Shown one piece after another: positions 11,575 to 21,261 of a stretch of 64,000 bases of DNA. The notes below the pieces were generated by a model. It saw only the letters and a list, made by a program, of their open reading frames with translations, ran no database searches and was not told where the DNA came from. Position numbers and translations under genes: made by a program. Position 1 is the stretch's first letter, and each line of letters starts with the position of its first letter. The stretch comes from Trachythela sp. YZ-2020 (taxonomy: Eukaryota; Cnidaria; Anthozoa; Malacalcyonacea; Clavulariidae). The stretch spans positions 434,001 through 498,000 of the forward strand of contig JADLSH010000050.1 of assembly GCA_016169945.1 (NCBI GenBank), read 5' to 3'.

Positions 11575-12936
11575 TTACATTGATTGACTAAAATATTCAT
11601 CCAGATGTGAGGGTTCCAGACGTAAGAATTTTGAGGTCAGTGAACCATAAAGACATACTTTGGCATTAAAAATTAGACATGAGACTGCATAAATCTTTCC
11701 AACTGATTGCAAACCAATTTTTAAATTCTTTTTAAAATCATTGAAAGCAAAGTAGGTTGCAATTTCCCCAAATGGCCACTCCACAGCAACTCTTACAGAG
11801 CTCATGGATTTATTAAATTTTTGTTGGGCATCAGTCAGGTTTGTTCCTTTATAAGGGCTCTGCAGGTGAATTCTATGTGGATAGGCAGGGTCTCCATAAA
11901 TAGCCAATGGGTTGCCATTGAGATCATGTGAGTGCGTTGCTAGTAGAGGCATCAAACCAGACATCGTCAACATTGCTGCATCATGGCGTTTGCCTTCTAA
12001 AAAATTAACCCATTTAACCCATTAAGCCGCAATGTCCCTTCTTTAATGTTGTTTTACTCTTTCATAATGCCAAATAATTTTACAAATCAAGGGGAAAGTT
12101 TTAGGCATTAATGGATTAATTAGAATTGTACTTACCAACTGGCCCATACAGGTGGACAATTAAACCAATTGCTGCATTTACAGCTTGCCACTTTACTGCA
12201 TGTGTTCTTTTATGCCCATTATACATAGCTCTCTGGTTTTATTTTGGTCTGCAAATTGGTCTTACCTATTTGGGAAAAATATGGAAATATTTAGGCATAT
12301 TCATACCATAAATTTTAAGTAAATAATAACTAAAATTTAAAAATTGTTAAAACGTCCAAACCAGGTATAACCAATTCATTTACTATATAATTTATGGATT
12401 ATATTTATTTATTTACTTACTGTGTCATCAACAAATCCCCAGACATTGTCTAGAGCAGCACCTTTCTCATGTACAGCTGTTGCCATTTCCATCAGCTTTT
12501 CTGGGACCAACCAAGGGACATTTAGATTATTTAACAGCGAATGGTGTTGGTCAAATACAAAATCAACAACATTGTTGAATATCATGCTAAGTTCTGTTTT
12601 AGATCTACCAAACATGGCAATCATGTCTGTTAAACGATTTGGGTAAGCCAAACGGCGAAGAAGTACGCATAATCCGTCTAAACAGTCAGCAACTGTGCCA
12701 TTTTTGCATACAAATTGGTTAGGTAATCGCAGTGCAGTTACTAAATGCAAAACATCAACCTTTTGGAAACGAAAATTCAGTAGACACTCTTCGTCGTTGT
12801 ATTTATTGATCTCAAACTTCGGATAATTTCGGTGAGGTATTGGCGGTGGAAGCTCTGTAAAATAAAGGTATAATCCAAGCAATTCTTCATCCTCTAAGTC
12901 GCCTTCATCTTCGTCGTAACTCCTCAGAGCAGCCAT
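11575..12936 (-). pseudogene. PIF/Harbinger DDE transposase, three exons, one stop
   Basis: Read on the minus strand. Exon 1 is 12,936-12,421 (start at MAALRSYDEDEG; donor GTAAGT). Exon 2 is 12,265-12,136 (acceptor AAATAG, donor GTAAGT). Exon 3 is 11,996-11,575 (acceptor TTTTTTAG). The junctions restore GFVDDTVRPICRP and GPVEGKRHDAAML. Conserved signs include FRFQKVDVLHLVTALRLP, GALDN-type and YNGHKR motifs. The probable DDE triad is D in GFVDD, D in YGDPAYPHR and E in VAVEWPFG. In the family this RNase H-fold enzyme cuts and pastes the element. Exon 2 carries an in-frame TAA (12,241-12,239) just after ICRPK, so this copy is inactive unless that is a sequence error. An upstream in-frame start near 13,011 is possible but lacks ATG. 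Confidence 0.88.
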
Positions 12937-13299
12937 GTTGAATTTGTCACAACTCACAACTTTGGCGAAGAAGTCGCCACAGAAGTCGCTGATAAATCTG
13001 AACTCAAACAAGGTTTTGTCGCGACCTCGACCGATTGAGCCAGTGAGAGGTAGCGGTCGCGGTAGTGGAAGTCAAATCTGAACCTCGTTAATTATTGGGA
13101 AACGCCCTGAAAACGTTAAACGTGTTACATGCTTCCATAACTATAGCAGGCTCCATCCCCCCCACTTTTTGAGATGGATTTTCGCCCTTGGAAATGCAGA
13201 CTAAATTTTAGCGATAGAGATACAAGGCGGAAAACGTAATTTAAATATGAATATTAATACACGGGAAAAGTCACTCTAATAAATTTTACATAGAGGATA

Positions 13300-13435
13300 T
13301 TACACGGTGGCGAGAAGATATGAATATTATTTTCAATATTTTAAAAACAATATTTTACGAACGAGCGCAGCGAGTGAGTAAAATATTGTTTTTAACACGA
13401 GAAAATAATATTCATATCTTCGAGCCGCCGTGTAA
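13300..13435. repeat. Long hairpin (possible MITE), 136 bp
   Basis: TTACACGGTGGCGAGAAGAT at the left is repeated inverted at the right end (ATCTTCGAGCCGCCGTGTAA). Inner arms AAAACAATATTTTAC and GTAAAATATTGTTTT flank a GAGCGCAGCGAG centre. No target duplication was identified. Confidence 0.75.
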
Positions 13436-13443
13436 TGTTATTT

Positions 13444-13592
13444 TTATTATATGGACAAAAATGAAAAGAAACTCAATAAGAACAGTCTTTATTTGACACC
13501 CGCGCGAGGAAACGGTCGCGCGAGGAAACACACGCATTACATTTTTAGAGTGTTTTAGTGTCCGGTAAAACACTCATATCCATATAATAAAA
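13444..13592. repeat. Short element with TTTTATTATATGGA inverted ends
   Basis: TTTTATTATATGGA (near 13,444) and TCCATATAATAAAA (near 13,579-13,592) are inverted ends around a non-coding core with a CGCGCGAGGAAAC direct repeat. It may form one composite MITE with the neighbouring hairpin. Confidence 0.5.
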
Positions 13593-14288
13593 GGTCTTAT
13601 TTATAATGTTTAGTTGTTATAATGCAACATCATCATCAGAACTCGGTATAAAATGTTTCCAAACAATGTTTGTAACAACAACATTCCGTTTTTTATTTTA
13701 CAAAAAGGAAAATGAGATTTAAAATTTGAATAAAGCTTAAAAGGAATAAGATTTAAATTGGAAAACATTACGTCAATTACAGTATAGGAATAATTAACTA
13801 AGCAATTAGTTACCGCCTAAATATAGAACTGGAAGTTACTATCGCAAGGTAAGTGCTGAATGAAGGCCATGTATAGGGGAAAGATAATTGGACTGAATAA
13901 TATTAGCAACAGTATAAGACAAGTATGTGATTTTTCCTATACACATACTGTATATATAGTTTCATAATATAGTGAATAATCATGTAAAAAATTCCAAGGT
14001 ATAAATTATAGGTTCGAACTATGATAAACATCTGCAGAAAAGTTTTTATGGCATTATTGACATTATTCTAATTAAGATTGCTAATTGTATTTCTATTTAT
14101 TATTATTTTCTATAACAATAATAATAATAGTTAAAGAAATAATGTTACATTAACATAATTACATAAGGGCTAAGAGTCTACTAGAAAGTATTTGGCTTCT
14201 GAAAATAGACTCCATGTTAAAGATATAGATGATTTTTAATAATGGTAATTGTTCTCATTTATTAAAAATTTGGACCAGCATGGTTCCT
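13593..14288. other. AT-rich intergenic, nothing recognised
   Basis: No genes or element ends were seen between the hairpin elements and the left target duplication of the large transposon. Confidence 0.4.
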
Positions 14289-14296
14289 ATATATAC

Positions 14297-14493
14297 TAGC
14301 CTGCGTGCAGCCTGACTTTTCGAGGTTCGAGGAGGGAGGGGGGAAAGTCAGTCTGCGAATCAGGGAACAATATCGTGTTCGCGCCATCTTTTGAATTGCA
14401 TGGATTTCTGTATTCAAACGTGATTGGCTATTGCTCAGACGCTTAATATACGCTCTATGATTGGCTAATTCGTTAATATTTTCAGTTCAACAA
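14297..14493 (+). repeat. Left 197-bp terminal inverted repeat
   Basis: Matches 23,425-23,621 inverted with only a few differences (for example ATATACG against ATACACG). It probably holds the promoter of the 14,510 gene, since the start codon is 17 bp inside its inner edge. It contains two inverted CCAAT-type motifs (GATTGGCT). Confidence 0.95.
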
Positions 14494-15711
14494 CATTCCA
14501 GAATGAAAAATGGCGGACAAAAGCGCGAAGAGCGATGTTGTGTGTAATTTATGCACGAAAACCATACAAAAGATGTATGAAAGGGTTCTCATTTATACAG
14601 GGAAAAAAGAATTTGACGTTGCTGCCGAGATCCAATCACTTCCTTTCAGTATTGTGACTCACAGCAAATACGCTTGTAGGGCTTGTGTCCAAAAGTTGAA
14701 GAAACGTCGGGAAATTCTCACAACCTTGAATGAAATCGAAGGTTTTTTCAGGAATTCCGCGTGCAAAAGATCAACAGATCTAGCAACTAGCGAAGATCAG
14801 GAACCTACGGCTACGGGATCAAAGAGGATTTGTAACGAAGCAACTGAGGTTTCACGTCGAACATCGTCGCCAATTCGCTCCAGTACAAGAGACATTCCTA
14901 GTACAAATATCATAACATGGCCAGTCTCACCAGTTCAACAGAAGCGTGTTAATATTAATGAAACCAGCAGTGAGAGTTCTGTTGCAGCGAAAACAGAAGT
15001 TCGCGTGAAGGTAATGTTTTCTAAAATTTTAAATATTGTAACATTTTATGTACATAATTCAGCCATAAGGCTGCAAAGTACATTATTAAATAATATATAT
15101 ATCTATCTATCTATTAAGGTAATGTGGCCATCTAAAAGTGTCGAGAAAAAGCTACCTGAGGATTTTGACTCCTTGGCAAAGATGTTGGTAAGAGGAACGT
15201 ATAAACAGATTGCTACTGCTGCTTGGAAAAATGAAAAATTGAAGAAAGAATTCATTAAGCTAATGGAAAAGGATATCAACAGAGAATGCACACAACTATG
15301 TTCGAAGAAAAATCCCAGCATTTTGAGGATGACCAGTAAAGATGGCATTTTAACTTTTAAATTTCAGAAACTTTCTGGCGAACTTACTAAGAGAGCACCC
15401 CTGTTTCATTCGTTGTTAGTTGCTGCTTGTATCAACCCAAGAAGTAAAGCAACAGAACCTCAAAATGAATTTGCAGCAGTGGCTATGGCAGCGGCTGCTT
15501 GTCTTCGCAATCGGTCAAAGTTCATGATAGCTGCCCAGCTATTGATAACCATATTTTTGTATCATGCAAATTGGTTGGTAAGTCATGTGTTATTGTTATA
15601 TCCCACCAATTTTTCTTTGTCTAAATAGGATGATTTTGCTTATCAATTAGGGACCCTTGGTAATTAATGGGTTATAAACCAAAATGTCTGCTCAGGTCTC
15701 TTGTAAAACTA

Positions 15712-15953
15712 TTTAAAGAGCCGGTCAAGTCCGTTCTGCGCATGTGCTATGTGAGGTCCCCTGATGTAAACATTACCCAAATTTTCCTTTTTTTTCGACA
15801 TTTTCTAAATCAGAAACTCTAATTTGTGCAGTACGATGTTAGACATTAACTAAGAACATCATATTTTATAAATATAGCATGTTTAAAATGTAAACAAACC
15901 GCCATCGCCGGTTTGTTTATATACGGACTTGACCGCCCCTTTAACAAAAGCAT
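15712..15953. mobile_element. MITE in intron 2 of the DUF6589-type gene
   Basis: TTAAAGAGCCGGTCAAGTCC at the left end and its inverse GGACTTGACCGCCCCTTTAA at the right end enclose about 240 bp of non-coding DNA. No unambiguous target duplication was found. Confidence 0.75.
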
Positions 15954-15983
15954 GTGTGCTAATTGCATCCTGCTTTATTGGTA

Positions 15984-16250
15984 TTACTGTCGTTCCAGTT
16001 GAAGTGTTCCTAAAATATTGCATCAATTCATTACCTAGAGTTTATCAATTCATTCGTTGAAAATTGATCAACTTCCTGTGTGTGTGTGAATCGACCAATG
16101 GCATCTCATTTCAGTGACTGATTGACCAATTGGGAACAAGTATGCTTAGTAAACAGGAAGTTGAGCAATTTTAGAGCAAATGTATTGATGTCAACTTATG
16201 TAATGTATCGAATCAATATTTGAGGAACACTTCAATTGGAACGACAGTAA
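15984..16250. mobile_element. Tc1/mariner-like MITE in intron 2 of the DUF6589-type gene
   Basis: Ends TTACTGTCGTTCCAGTTGAA and TTCAATTGGAACGACAGTAA are inverted repeats of about 35 bp, flanked by TA on both sides (15,982 and 16,251). A second inner inverted repeat pairs CAACTTCCTG with CAGGAAGTTG. TA duplication suggests mobilisation by a Tc1/mariner-type transposase. Confidence 0.8.
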
Positions 16251-17138
16251 TAGTTTAATAAAATGAATTTTCTACTTTCTAATAGGCAAAGCATACATTT
16301 ATTAGTTTTGCATAATCTACAAACCCCTTGTCTCATTTATGTTTGTGGCTGTTCAGAAAATATGCGACACTTTTTGGCCAATTTTTAACACCCCTACCAA
16401 CCCCACTAAAGAATTATGTGATGCACCCCCCAAAAAAAAATAATTATAAAGGTTAATTTGAAAGTGTGCTGGAACAGCATAGGTGAATTTTCAGCATATA
16501 TAACTTATATATTATTTCTCTTACTTTAATCATAGGCTATGTTGGCAAGATTGTATCCATTGAGGCTAGTAACGAGCCATACCTTTCTATACAAGAAACT
16601 AGATTAATTTGGAGCTGATCATGATAAGGAAGTTCTGGACAGGGTTGCTGCACAGGGTCAACTATTGGCACAAAATTACCGTAAGAACCAAACTGAAGAA
16701 AATCCTGTGGAGGCTCCTTCAGATCCATTAGCTCAAGCTGTTGTTCCATCTGATTCTGGCAGAAAAATTGTGTTTGACAATATCGATTACAACCAGAAAG
16801 TTCACTACATGACCGAACAACACCAGAACGTTGACCATCATTATGTAACATACATGAGTGTAGAGAACCGTGTATCAGGGAACCATTTAAGTGATGAACT
16901 TCCAACAGGTGGAGTTATGAAAATGGAGAATGGAAAATGCATAATGTAAAGCAAAGGACAAATTATATTCACCTTGTTGAACAGATCATTACAACCAACA
17001 TTCCTTGCCTAAATTTCCTTGCAGATGTGTGTCCTATGCACATTTCCCACCAGTACAGTGCAGAAATGAAGAAGAGATCAGATTCTGTAAGTTACTTTAA
17101 TACCATTAGGGGTAGGCTTAGGGGTGGGTTAGGCATAT

Positions 17139-17233
17139 GGGTTAGGGTAGTATCAGGGGTTAGGGTAGTATCAGGGGTTAGGGTGGTATCAGGGTTAGGG
17201 TAGTATCAGGGTTAGGGTTACTATCAGGGTTAG
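17139..17233 (+). repeat. Telomere-like minisatellite in intron 3 of the DUF6589-type gene
   Basis: About five copies of GGTTAGGGTAGTATCAGG-type units. Each contains TTAGGG, the metazoan telomere hexamer, separated by TAGTATCA. The 35 bp before it are also GGTTAG-rich. Confidence 0.85.
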
Positions 17234-19238
17234 CTTATCAGTATTAGGTAACTACAGTACTATATTTCGTCATTTATGTGACTGTGTGACGTGAAAGAAT
17301 AACCACATATTAAGATAACAACCGTAACTTATCAAGTAGCAATTTCATTGCTCTTTTATTTTCTAATTTGTTAGTCCAAGACAAGTAACATCAAATGAAA
17401 TAACTGTACAATAAGCAAATCAATAGAATACATGTGAGAGAGCATTCATTGTAATTGTTACAGTAGTGGTTAATTTTGTCCTATTTCTCTCTTTTTGCAG
17501 GTGTTTTTAGGCATTATATACGAGAATGAAAATGATGCTAACGGGATCATCAAGATTCTCCAGCAACTTCACAAGTTTGTTCCTTGCAATGCTGATCAAG
17601 AAGATTCTGTTTATGGTGATCAAGGTGTGGCTGGTGATCAATTAAGTGTGGAAAGAGCTATAAATGGTAAAATGTCCTTAGCCAATGGATTTACTAGTGA
17701 AGAGCGTCTAGAAGGATTGCATTTTGAAGCAGCTGACTGGCATGCCGGCAACAAGTTTTTGGAGGTTTGTTAAATTTCAAAATAATGTACCCTGCATGTA
17801 TACGGTGTCAGCAGATCCGGTTCCCCCGCACATAGTGTCCCCCAGACACCATATACAGTAATATTATACATGAATTATATCAGCGAGGAGATTATTTTGT
17901 GACCTCAGTTTGTTTTTTTTATTTTGGATGAAACACTGGATGAGAAATATACAAAAGTTTGACTGTGTTACTTTCCCGGCCAAAACGTTTTCCACAAAAA
18001 ATGAAAGAATACTGTACTTGACTTTACTTGCAACCTCTGAACACTCTCTAGACTTGCTGGATTTTATGTCCTCATCTACTATATAAGAACTAAACCCATT
18101 CACATTACAATATACGAAAATTAAATTATTTTTAATTATTGTTTCAGGTTGCATTTAATAACTTATATAACATATCTTCTTCTGGTGACAAATGTACTAT
18201 GTACAGTGACCGCAATTTAATCAATAGAAGGAATGTAAAGAATGATGTCAGTGCTGCAGCGAATTCTTGCCGGCGATTTTTTAAAATTGAAGTGGAATCA
18301 AGAGTCATTGCTGGTGCTTTAGCTGTTCTAGAAATGGACAGTTAAGATGACGATAAAGAGATCTTCTCTGAGAAAGAGGAAACGTCCAAAGAAGATAAAA
18401 TGGAATTTCTCAGAAAAACAGCTACTGCTGTTGTGGATAGATTTGTTATCGACCAGAAAAGAAATGATAAGATTTTGACATCTGTGCAGTTGATCCAGCA
18501 ATACACAGATGCAAAGCGTTCAGTGAATGCCGAGATACCCATGCAGATACAAGGGCTGCCAGAAAACATTTGCATTTGACGGGAAGCACAGAAGGCAACA
18601 CGAAATGCAACATTATCCTCAACCCGAAATTAATGAATATGAAATTGCCAATGTGGTCTGCGATACCACAATTGATGAAAATGAGCGAGATGACATGCTT
18701 GCTTACCAAAGAGCATTGCTGGATTATGGAATGTTATTGCTCAATTTCTGGGATGGAATATCAGATGGCGATGGGGAACGTGTGATAAGGTGTTGGAAAT
18801 TTTTCCTTATGTATTTGAAGCATCAGGGAACATCAGCCAACAAGTATTCTCTTGAAGCATTGTATTTAATGTTCCAAGTGTATGCTTTGCTTAGTCCTAA
18901 AGAATCTCATCGCCTGATTTGGAACAGATTCATTAAGAACAAACATGGACAATTTGGCAATATATCTTTAGATTTGAATTTAGAGTTTAAGAACAAACTT
19001 GTCAAGGAAGCCATAAAGAATCTTGGTCCTAGTGCAAGCAAGAAGTCACTTGATCATATTTGCCATTCTTTGGGAGTAACTGCTGATCTAATGGCGGTTT
19101 TTGATACCAACTTGAACATTTATAAAAGATCTGGGAAGCATGTGAAGAAGTCAACCAGGGAGACCTGGAAAAAGTAGTAAAGGAGCTACTTACACAGAAG
19201 GCATTTCATCACACACCTGGCAGGGAGTACACTTTTTA

Positions 19239-19993
19239 CTACCTCCTCCTCAGGCCCTTTTTCCCGCGGGCGGGTGATATTTTGCATCAGGGGAAAGAGT
19301 GACGAAGGGCCTGCCATATAATGGTCGAAAATCAGGCATAAATGTCGACAATCGGGAATCCAAAAAAATCTGCCTGAAATATTGCCCATCACAGCGTAAA
19401 ACGATATATTTTCGTGTTTTCCATCTTAGATGGATATATTTTAAAAGTTATTGCTGAAATATGATCCATATTAATCGAAATATGAAACGTTGAATCAAAG
19501 TGTTTTTGTCCTCAATCTCGATGGGCGACAACACCGAAAAATGCACTCAAAATGCGAAGGGTTCAATTGACTTCAGTGCTAGTGATGTCGACATCATTAA
19601 TGTGTCATTCAGTATGTAGTATGAGTATGTATTTGACTACGAATATGTATAACTTGAAAGGAAAATTATATGCAAAATAATAACAAATATGTATAACAAA
19701 TCTAAAAGTATATATGCTCATTTATTTTTGCCATCAGTAGCGTGACAGTTAGGGCAAAGTACTTTCCCACCTTCCTTAACCTTTTGTAAGAGCCTACGTT
19801 CATAAGAATCATTAACAAACTCTTTCTCCGGACGATTATAGTCAAATAAATGGTGAATAGCTTCTGCCATCTTGAGAACATTAGTCAGCAGGCGCTTCTC
19901 TTCGCCTTACCCGCATTTTTTATGCCGCCCGTGCGTCCCTTCCCTAATTTTCCAAGCCCGCTCCAATTAATAAAGCGCCTGTGGAGGAGGTAG
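19239..19993. mobile_element. Nested 755-bp element with 9-bp target duplication
   Basis: The ends CTACCTCCTCCTCAGGC and its inverse GCCTGTGGAGGAGGTAG are inverted repeats. The element is flanked by direct repeats CACTTTTTA (19,230-19,238 and 19,994-20,002). A 9-bp duplication fits Mutator-like elements; 8 bp would fit hAT. It sits inside the last exon of the DUF6589-type gene, and the host frame resumes right after it. It carries a small minus-strand open frame. Confidence 0.88.
19718..19870 (-). CDS. Small 50-aa open frame in the nested element
   Basis: The frame begins MAEAIHHLFDYNRPEKEF and ends with CPNCHATDGKNK. The CPNCH motif resembles a zinc-binding or HNH-type cysteine pair. The open frame extends 12 codons upstream of the ATG, so it may be the last exon or end of a longer captured protein. 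Function unknown; it may be the only trace of an autonomous parent or of a captured host exon. Confidence 0.35.
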   Translation of the reverse strand: MAEAIHHLFDYNRPEKEFVNDSYERRLLQKVKEGGKVLCPNCHATDGKNK

Positions 19994-20129
19994 CACTTTT
20001 TATAAAAAGATTAAACCAAGCATTTTAAATGGTTTTGATTTGCATAAATTGTACATGTGGATCGATGAACATAAAAAGCATATGATTCTTAACAGGCATG
20101 CTCGTTAATAATGAACAATTATGGGATGA

Positions 20130-20217
20130 GGTTTTTGTGATATCCGGAATTATCAAGGTCAAGGTAAGTGTTATAACACTTACCGAGACCTTGATAATTC
20201 CGGATATAACAAAAACC
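20130..20217. repeat. Near-perfect 88-bp hairpin between convergent genes
   Basis: GGTTTTTGTGATATCCGGAA at the left pairs with TTCCGGATATAACAAAAACC at the right. The centre GTAAGTGTTATAACACTTAC is itself palindromic, leaving almost no loop. It begins 21 bp after the stop codon of the DUF6589-type gene. Confidence 0.9.
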
Positions 20218-21261
20218 GAATTCAATAATTGTTTTATTATACATTGCATTGTCATTAAACTCCTTCGATAAACAACGATTTAAATTCTGTCGCACAAAAC
20301 AACGTTTAGTTCTAAAATATTGGGTTAAAGACCAATTATAAAAATAACACAAGAGTGACAAAATATTAGAAACCTAATTTACTTATTATAGTTCTGATAA
20401 AAGTTTCAAAAGAGTGTATTTTTTACGCAAAAAGGTTAAAAAAAACATCGTTTATTCATGTTGTTTTTATTCTTGTATGTAAAGCTGCTGCTCGCTAAAA
20501 AGTACGTACTGCGGGCTCAACCTACAGATAACAGTTATATGTAGGTTGCGTGATTGCTATATTTAACAGTAAGCAATTAGCCAATCAGAAGACACGTAGT
20601 GACTACAATGTATAATAATGATAATTAATTGTCAGCTAAGGATCAGTTATCTATAATTGTCCATATCACACCTTCCGAATGCATACGTACAGTCAGTTAA
20701 TTCAATTCCCTACGATTTTAAAAATATGGAAAATAGTCAAACTCACTATTTGAAGAAATTATGTGTGTTAGAAAACAAAATATGTACCTATGTTACTTCA
20801 AATAACACCCAGCTACCCCCATTTCATATTTCATGAAACGTTTTATCTTAGTACAATAGACTATCTCACAGAGTTTAAAATATATTTGTGGAGACAAAAA
20901 GTATTTAATTTTGAAAAACCATGTTTATTAATTAGTCAAAAATTTGGTTTTACATACAGAATTTTTTTAAACTCGTCCATTGTATTACGAGAAAACGTTT
21001 CACGTTTTTCACATATTCTTTGTTTGACAGTGATTTCTGATAAGCACAATTGAATTGTAAAGGTCACTTGAATTTAGTTAATATATCTAATTTTAAAAAT
21101 ATCTGATTTCCCTATTTAGTGCTGTTTCTTATGTTGGACAGATGGGTTAATGGGCTAATTACTGCTATTGAAATCCATGGATTCATCACCTTTGCTGGTG
21201 TTAAAAGAGGAAAGACATTCAAGTTCCTGGGTGTCCATGAAGGATATATATGAGTCATCTC
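20218..21261. other. Spacer between the convergent transposon genes
   Basis: AT-rich DNA that presumably holds both 3' UTRs. A small AACCTAC/GTAGGTT stem lies near 20,518-20,547. No coding similarity was seen. Confidence 0.4.

Larger units (their letters stand above)
9733..13087. mobile_element. PIF/Harbinger DNA transposon with both genes
   Basis: A 29-bp terminal inverted repeat (CGAGGTTCAGATTTGACTTC...) lies at 9733-9761 and, inverted, at 13,059-13,087, giving an element of about 3.35 kb. Inside are the two genes expected of the superfamily: a Myb/SANT-like DNA-binding protein on the plus strand and a DDE transposase on the minus strand. Harbinger elements normally make 3-bp target duplications; the flanks here (TAG and TTA) do not match clearly, so the exact ends or duplication are uncertain. 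The element is no longer intact: a SINE cuts short the first gene and the second has a stop codon. Confidence 0.88.
14510..20108 (+). pseudogene. DUF6589-type putative transposase, multi-exon, broken
   Basis: Exons inferred: 14,510-15,010; 15,119-15,577; 16,536-17,086; 17,501-17,764; 18,148 to the stop at 20,106-20,108, with a nested element (19,239-19,993) in the last one. Splice junctions join in frame (VRVK/VMWPS, RSDS/VFLGIIYEN, NKFLE/VAFNNLYN). The N-terminus has paired cysteines (CNLC, CRAC) resembling a zinc-binding ZAD-like module. The middle matches the DUF6589 family as I know it: VFDNIDYNQKVHYMTEQHQN, YGDQGVAGDQLSVERA, ERLEGLHFEAADWHAGNKFL. Near the C-terminus is a C2H2 finger (CRYKGC and HRRQHEMQH), then a conserved tail with RDDMLAYQRALLDYG. 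Acidic residues in FDNIDY, GDQ and EAADWH could form a DDE-like site; that is inference. Breaks: TAA at 16,605; a frameshift near 16,935; TAA at 18,343; frameshifts near 18,530 and 19,145; and the insertion. The 108-bp first intron is stop-free and in frame. Confidence 0.82.

Noticed and set aside
14297..14493. Long inverted repeats as a sign of a Helitron or Maverick/Polinton
   Set aside because: Helitrons lack such repeats and target duplications. Polintons make 6-bp duplications and encode a protein-primed polymerase and integrase, which are absent here.
16537..16905. 122-aa minus-strand open frame
   Set aside because: It is antisense to the conserved VFDNIDY / TEQHQN exon of the DUF6589-type gene.
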